Source: Nitrospira sp.
GTDB lineage: Bacteria > Nitrospirota > Nitrospiria > Nitrospirales > Nitrospiraceae
Direction: 5' to 3'
Assembly: GCA_024760525.1 (NCBI GenBank)
Contig: CP060499.1
Coordinates: 1,612,001-1,676,000, forward strand
DNA: 64,000 nt
Below, in pieces: positions 59,564 through 64,000 of the stretch (its first letter is position 1; each line of letters opens with the position of its first letter). The position numbers and the translations under genes were made by a program. Under the pieces are notes generated by a model, which ran no database searches, was not told the DNA's origin, and saw only the letters and a list, made by a program, of their open reading frames with translations.

Positions 59564-60031
59564 GTCGGTAACCTCTCAGCAAAATGAGTGTAATCGGCCT
59601 ATGTTATGGCAACCAGCGCAATATAACTACCCTGGTTATCCCTAGTACGGGAGTCGGCGTCTTTTGCGAAGAACGGGGACCAGCCGGGCGGACGGGGATT
59701 ATGGAGATGCGGGAGATTGTCCGATCGGTATGCCATATCGCAGGTTCTCACCACAAGTCGGCTTTGGCTCATATGGAGGCCCGAAACCAATTTGAAGACT
59801 TTTGTCTCATGCATGAGCTCCGAAGTCCGGCTATTTAGGGGAAATCCCAGTTCATCCGCAATTGACTTTCCCATAGATAATCAATTCAAGGAGTTGTCAA
59901 TAGTGACTCAACCTAAGACCTATGGATTGCAATGGCGGAACCGTGGATTCTATGCAAGTGAGTGCGCAGAAAACGCACAGGAGCTTGCACTGTAGCCACA
60001 CCAAAATCTGCTTCAGTCGCGGATTGGGATT
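59564..60031. other. Divergent promoter region
   Basis: About 470 bases between glgX and the lipoprotein gene. No convincing gene; short frames show no pattern. Promoters for both neighbours are expected here. Confidence 0.4.
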
Positions 60032-61036
60032 GTGAAGATTCCGTGCGACAAGCGAATCTCATTCGTATCCCTCGTACTGGTTACTCTATTCACTTCTGGT
60101 TGTGCCGCGACACTGCCGCCGACCAAGTCCACATACAGCTTCGCTCGTGGCTGTATCTCGGCTGAGACTGCCTCAAAAAACATGCCCGTCTATAGAGCTC
60201 AATCCTCTTCTGCAGACGCCACGATGTTGCAAGCTGGGGAAGCCGTTCAGGTCTATAGCTCAACCGCGATCGAGATAGCCGATACGATGGAAATGCTTCC
60301 CTTGCTCAATGATCTTGCACGTCTGGAAGTAAAGCGCGGTGACAAGATCGAAACCAATAAGGTCAGACGGAGGTTGCTCACGAGAGTGCAGCTCGCAACT
60401 CTGGAAGTTTCGAGCCTGGTTGCGGAATTGGAATGTGAAGTCCGCCGCGCCGATGAAGTTCAGGACCGGCTCAAGGACATTCAGGAGACGCGCAGCAAGT
60501 CGCAAACGATCTTATCGGTCGTGATCGGCGGTCTCGTCAACGTGATGACAGGGGGACTCGGTATCGCGACGGGCGCCGGTAATACGGCTCATATCATTTC
60601 CATAGCCGGTGGCACGATGGAGGTATTGTTCGGGACATCAGCGAACTTCACAAAAGTGAGGCAAGAGTTCAGGCATCCGCACAACCATCTCGAACAGCTT
60701 TGGCACGGACAGGAGAGTCAGGAGTACTACTCTGCACGTATCTGGAAGTTCCTAACGAAACCCAGTCGACGTGACCTCCATGGGCAGAGTTTACGGGACG
60801 TATTGATCCAGGACTGGCATGCGGAAGGCCGGCTCGGCGAGCCCGGTTCTCGACTGGAAAAAGAACGAATGGCTCTGCTTCTTGGACCCGGGGGAATCTA
60901 TGATGCGGACGATCTGCACATCCGAGAAGCGATGTTGCAGCAACTTGAATCCAGCGTTCAACTGATGCATCAGGACCTGGAGACATTGTTGCGCGAAGTG
61001 CTGATCCATCAAGCAGCGGAAGAAGAGGAAACATAG
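60032..61036 (+). CDS. Lipoprotein of unknown function, helical with glycine-rich segment
   Basis: 334 residues from GTG 60032. A lipoprotein signal ends in the lipobox S-G-C at about residue 24. Two long helical stretches rich in Leu/Glu (about 75-155 and 280-330, possibly coiled-coil) flank a Gly-rich hydrophobic segment (V-I-G-G-L-V-N-V-M-T-G-G-L-G-I-A-T-G-A-G). That middle segment may insert into a membrane. No family recognised. Confidence 0.7.
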   Translation: MKIPCDKRISFVSLVLVTLFTSGCAATLPPTKSTYSFARGCISAETASKNMPVYRAQSSSADATMLQAGEAVQVYSSTAIEIADTMEMLPLLNDLARLEVKRGDKIETNKVRRRLLTRVQLATLEVSSLVAELECEVRRADEVQDRLKDIQETRSKSQTILSVVIGGLVNVMTGGLGIATGAGNTAHIISIAGGTMEVLFGTSANFTKVRQEFRHPHNHLEQLWHGQESQEYYSARIWKFLTKPSRRDLHGQSLRDVLIQDWHAEGRLGEPGSRLEKERMALLLGPGGIYDADDLHIREAMLQQLESSVQLMHQDLETLLREVLIHQAAEEEET

Positions 61037-61243
61037 TGGAATCATCAGTATGGCCATGCGTGTGCACACCGGTTGCAGCAAGATCATCGCCTCTAGGTTT
61101 CTCTCCGGCGAATTGAGCGATTCCGGAAAGCGCTGAATTCTCCTGCCAGCCCTCCCAAGGGACGTTACCAGGTGGATTGCGACAAGCTCCAGGCGATGAT
61201 GAGATGTATTGTTTGTGCTCGGGACCTGTGCCGCTGATTATAT

Positions 61244-62815
61244 ATGGACCCACCCCAGACAACACCGTCTTGGCCCGTGTGGACGGTCATCAGTGTGGCC
61301 ATTCTCATGGTGGCTCTCCTAGGCGGCGCATACTTCACGAAAGAGCCGCTTCGTCGGTATGTTGAGAAATACGTCAATCAGGCGGTAGATGGATACAGCT
61401 TCCATATCGGCAGGCTCGATCTACACCCACTCACCCTGTCTGTAGTACTTCGCAACGTGATTGTCCGGCAAGAGGCTCATCCGGATCCGCCGCTGGCGAG
61501 CGTGCCGGAAATCGTGCTCGATGTGCAGTTCACTACCCTCTTAGCCGGAGAGATGGCGGTCGATATTTATCTCAACGATCCCGTCCTTTCTGTGACGCAG
61601 CAGCACTTCTCATCCGCCACTATGGACGATGGGGCTGTGCAGCAGAAACGTGTTTCTTGGCAGGACCGGATTTCTGACCTGGCGCCGGTCGAAGCGGCGC
61701 TCTTTATTCGAAATGGTGAAGTGCGGTATGCCGGACAGCCGGCCGGGGGACCAATCCGCATGACGGAGCTCAACATCACGGCGCGCAACCTTACCAATCG
61801 ACCGACGGACGATCAATCCTATCCCGTGGAGGTCCATATCACGACCAGGCTGTTCGCTGATGCGCGCATGGAGATCGACGGACGTGCGAATCTACTGGCC
61901 AAACCGTTTCCCTCGGTCGATGCGACGGTCAAGCTCAACGGGCTGCGCATTGCCGATTTGATGTCGCTTGCCGGAAGCCACAATCTGATGATCGGGGACG
62001 GAGTGTTCATGGCGGAAGGAAGAGTCAAATATGGAGAGCAGATGGTCATCGCATTGGAATCGTTCGTACTGGAAGGCGCCAAGATCGGCTACCTGTATAG
62101 GGAGGAGACGAAACTCACACAGCGGCGTCAACTTCAGCGGGGAGCTGAGGAGGCGGCGAAGGCACACCGCGATCCGTCATTCGTGTTCAAGGTCGGGCAT
62201 GGAAAGATTCTCGATAGCGAGGTGGGGTTCGTCAATCGGTCGACTAATCCAGAGTATCGCGTGTTCTTATCGGAGTTGAACGGAGATCTGGACAATTTCA
62301 GTAACCGGCTCGAGGAAGGCACCGGTGTGGTGAAGATCACGGGTAAGTTCATGGCCAGCGGCCCAATGGTCGTCATCGGAAGGTTTCGACCGGAAAAGCC
62401 ACGACCGGATTTCGATCTAGCGGTGAGAATCATCAAAACCGATGTCGCCACGCTCAACGACCTCTTGCGAGCCTACGGCAATGTCGATACGCACCACGGT
62501 AAGTTTGCGCTGTTCAGCGAACTCACGGTGAAGAATAACCGCATCGATGGGTATGTCAAGCCGCTGCTCCAGGATGTCGAGGTGTACGATCCGAAAAAGG
62601 ATCGAAACAAGGCCCTATCTGAAAAGATGTACAGGGCCGTGGTGGATGGAGTGATGTCATTATTGGAGAATGTGTCGCATGACGAAGTCGCAACAAAAGG
62701 CGACGTGTCGGGGCCGGTCGAAAATCCACAGGCCAACACCTGGCAAATTATCGAGAAACTCGTACAGAACGCCTTCTTCAAAGCCATTCTTCCAGGGTTC
62801 GAAGGCCACACATGA
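61244..62815 (+). CDS. DUF748 (AsmA-like) envelope protein
   Basis: 523 residues with one N-terminal membrane helix (about 14-31), then an AsmA/DUF748-type beta-rich region: V-D-G-Y-S-F-H-I-G-R-L-D-L-H-P-L-T-L, the L-N-D-P-V-L strand, and L-S-L-A-G-S-H-N-L-type segments. Such proteins are thought to form grooves that carry lipids between membranes. It overlaps the YihY gene by four bases (ATGA), so the two are co-translated. Confidence 0.82.
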   Translation: MDPPQTTPSWPVWTVISVAILMVALLGGAYFTKEPLRRYVEKYVNQAVDGYSFHIGRLDLHPLTLSVVLRNVIVRQEAHPDPPLASVPEIVLDVQFTTLLAGEMAVDIYLNDPVLSVTQQHFSSATMDDGAVQQKRVSWQDRISDLAPVEAALFIRNGEVRYAGQPAGGPIRMTELNITARNLTNRPTDDQSYPVEVHITTRLFADARMEIDGRANLLAKPFPSVDATVKLNGLRIADLMSLAGSHNLMIGDGVFMAEGRVKYGEQMVIALESFVLEGAKIGYLYREETKLTQRRQLQRGAEEAAKAHRDPSFVFKVGHGKILDSEVGFVNRSTNPEYRVFLSELNGDLDNFSNRLEEGTGVVKITGKFMASGPMVVIGRFRPEKPRPDFDLAVRIIKTDVATLNDLLRAYGNVDTHHGKFALFSELTVKNNRIDGYVKPLLQDVEVYDPKKDRNKALSEKMYRAVVDGVMSLLENVSHDEVATKGDVSGPVENPQANTWQIIEKLVQNAFFKAILPGFEGHT

Positions 62816-63735
62816 GTCGAGCATCAGCCGAATCCTCACTCACCCGCGAATCGCCCATGTACAATCCCTGGAAGCTCGGAGGGTTGTCGCTTCGGGAACT
62901 GAGCCGAAGACTTTGGCACGAAACTCTTCAAGACGAACTGTTGGGCCGCGCCGCTCAACTGTCTTACTACATCCTGCTGGCCCTGTTTCCCGCGCTGATC
63001 TTCCTCACGGCGCTCATGGGAGTGTTCTCGGTGCAAAATTACATGCCCGAACTGATGAGTTACCTCCGCCAGGTATTGCCCAATGACGCTCTTTCCATGG
63101 TTGAACGATTCTTGAAGCAGGTCGCGGAGGGCAGCGGTATCAATATCCTCTCACTCGGCGGGGTGGGGGCGATCTGGGCCTCATCGAGCGGGGTAACGGC
63201 AATGATAGATGCGCTGAATGTCGTGTATGGCATCAAAACGGACAGTCGGCCATTTTGGAGGGTGCGCGTCACGGCAATATTGCTCACCATTGGACTCGCA
63301 GGCTTCGTCATTCTCTCTTTGACCTTGGTGTTGTATGGACCCCGCCTTAGCATATGGATTGCCGATGTGGTCGGAATGGGATGGGTATTTGTCGCGGCGT
63401 GGAACCTCCTGCAATGGCCTGTCGTAGCCGCTATCATGCTGGTCGTCGTGGGGGTAATTTATTACGTATGCCCAGATATCCGCCAGAATTGGCGTTGGGT
63501 ATCGCCCGGATCGGTATTTGCCGTGGCAATGTGGTTCGTGGTGTCGCTTGGGTTCAAGCTGTATGTCGATAATTTCGGCGATTACAACAAAGTGTATGGG
63601 TCCATCGCCGGTGTCATCGTGCTCATGCTGTGGCTCTATTGGAGCGGAATGGTTCTTCTGGTAGGTGGAGAGATCAATTCCGAGATCGACAAGGCCGCCA
63701 CTTTAGGTAACCCCGGACGGGAAGCGGCCGTATAG
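62812..63735 (+). CDS. YihY/BrkB family inner-membrane protein
   Basis: 307 residues with six hydrophobic segments. The conserved opening (A-A-Q-L-S-Y-Y-I-L-L-A-L-F-P-A-L-I-F), the G-G-V-G-A-I-W-A-S-S-S-G-V motif and the end (L-M-L-W-L-Y-W-S-G-M-V-L-L-V-G-G-E-I-N) are those of the YihY family, formerly and wrongly called ribonuclease BN. Recent work links such proteins with AsmA-like lipid carriers in envelope lipid transport, which fits the overlapping DUF748 gene. Confidence 0.9.
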   Translation: MSRASAESSLTRESPMYNPWKLGGLSLRELSRRLWHETLQDELLGRAAQLSYYILLALFPALIFLTALMGVFSVQNYMPELMSYLRQVLPNDALSMVERFLKQVAEGSGINILSLGGVGAIWASSSGVTAMIDALNVVYGIKTDSRPFWRVRVTAILLTIGLAGFVILSLTLVLYGPRLSIWIADVVGMGWVFVAAWNLLQWPVVAAIMLVVVGVIYYVCPDIRQNWRWVSPGSVFAVAMWFVVSLGFKLYVDNFGDYNKVYGSIAGVIVLMLWLYWSGMVLLVGGEINSEIDKAATLGNPGREAAV

Positions 63736-63897
63736 ACCGCTCACCATCTCCTCAAACCCAGAAATCCGCAACGCGCTAAGGCCTATACGTCACCACGCCG
63801 TAAACAGTGTTATTGCATGCTGATTACCTAGGGAACCTGGCAGGTGGCACATTCAGTCGTGCGTGCTATCGTGAGCATCGGCGGGGATAAGTGAAAC

Positions 63898-64000
63898 ATG
63901 GGATCCAAAAGCATCAGTTTGAATAGTGCAAGAAAGACTCGCAGGCGCCATCGCGCAGAGTCGAAGCGTGTCCGGTATGCAGTCGTGGGGCTCGGCCATA
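63898..64000 (+). CDS. Start of a Gfo/Idh/MocA family oxidoreductase (partial)
   Basis: ATG 63898 with a CGGGG upstream. After a 24-residue basic N-terminus the frame reads V-R-Y-A-V-V-G-L-G-H at the window edge, the first strand and glycine loop of the Rossmann NAD(P)-binding domain typical of this family. The rest lies outside the window. Confidence 0.55.
   Translation, partial: MGSKSISLNSARKTRRRHRAESKRVRYAVVGLGH

Overview
The window looks like a chromosomal segment of a Nitrospirota bacterium, most probably a Nitrospira. Support comes from the aroQ-efp-accB-accC order, an NNP-type nitrate/nitrite transporter, a trehalose/glycogen gene set, a class 1A dihydroorotate dehydrogenase and many small secreted stress-type proteins (DUF4142, PRC-barrel, hemerythrin, OB-fold-like). 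This assignment is inference from gene content; no rRNA or marker tree is available here.

Layout. 0-15.2 kb is compact core genome: aroQ-efp-accB-accC; a MacA/MacB-type efflux system; a leftward group (comF, a small HTH gene, mraZ, a RusA-like nuclease, a degenerate HD-GYP protein); then an ABC exporter whose ATPase (10.5 kb) and 870-residue permease (12.5 kb) are separated by pyrD and a small LuxR-type regulator. 15.2-45 kb is a gene-sparse accessory region with many proteins under 110 residues, single-domain response regulators, MEDS-domain sensors, cysteine-rich peptides, secreted repeat proteins and several frameshifted copies. 45-64 kb is again dense and core-like: zwf, a PAS membrane protein, treZ plus a glycogen-debranching enzyme, a ferritin-like protein, an esterase, a diheme cytochrome, glgX, a DUF748 protein, a YihY-family membrane protein and the start of a Gfo/Idh/MocA oxidoreductase.

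The accessory block appears to be bounded. On the right is an intact leftward tRNA-Met gene (44981-45056, CCA encoded). On the left, at 18440-18464, is a direct repeat matching the 3' half of that tRNA (23 of 25 bases). Next to the tRNA lie two fragments resembling the catalytic and C-terminal parts of a serine recombinase. This suggests an old, about 26.5 kb tRNA-integrated island that has lost its integrase and is decaying.

Inside it sit a stand-alone protein with two nucleotide-binding domains, the second TIR-like (42016-42924, a candidate anti-phage or NAD-degrading effector); a paralogous family of very small proteins sharing a Y-x-G-R motif and an acidic/alanine C-terminal helix (three intact, two broken copies); three copies and one relic of a small OB-fold-like secreted protein, two with the same 3' terminator element; a metallothionein-like 47-residue peptide; and duplicated promoter-like elements upstream of several small genes. 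Together the block looks like an envelope-stress, metal and signalling toolkit assembled by local duplication. Several genes below are shorter than 60 codons and were found by reading the sequence directly.
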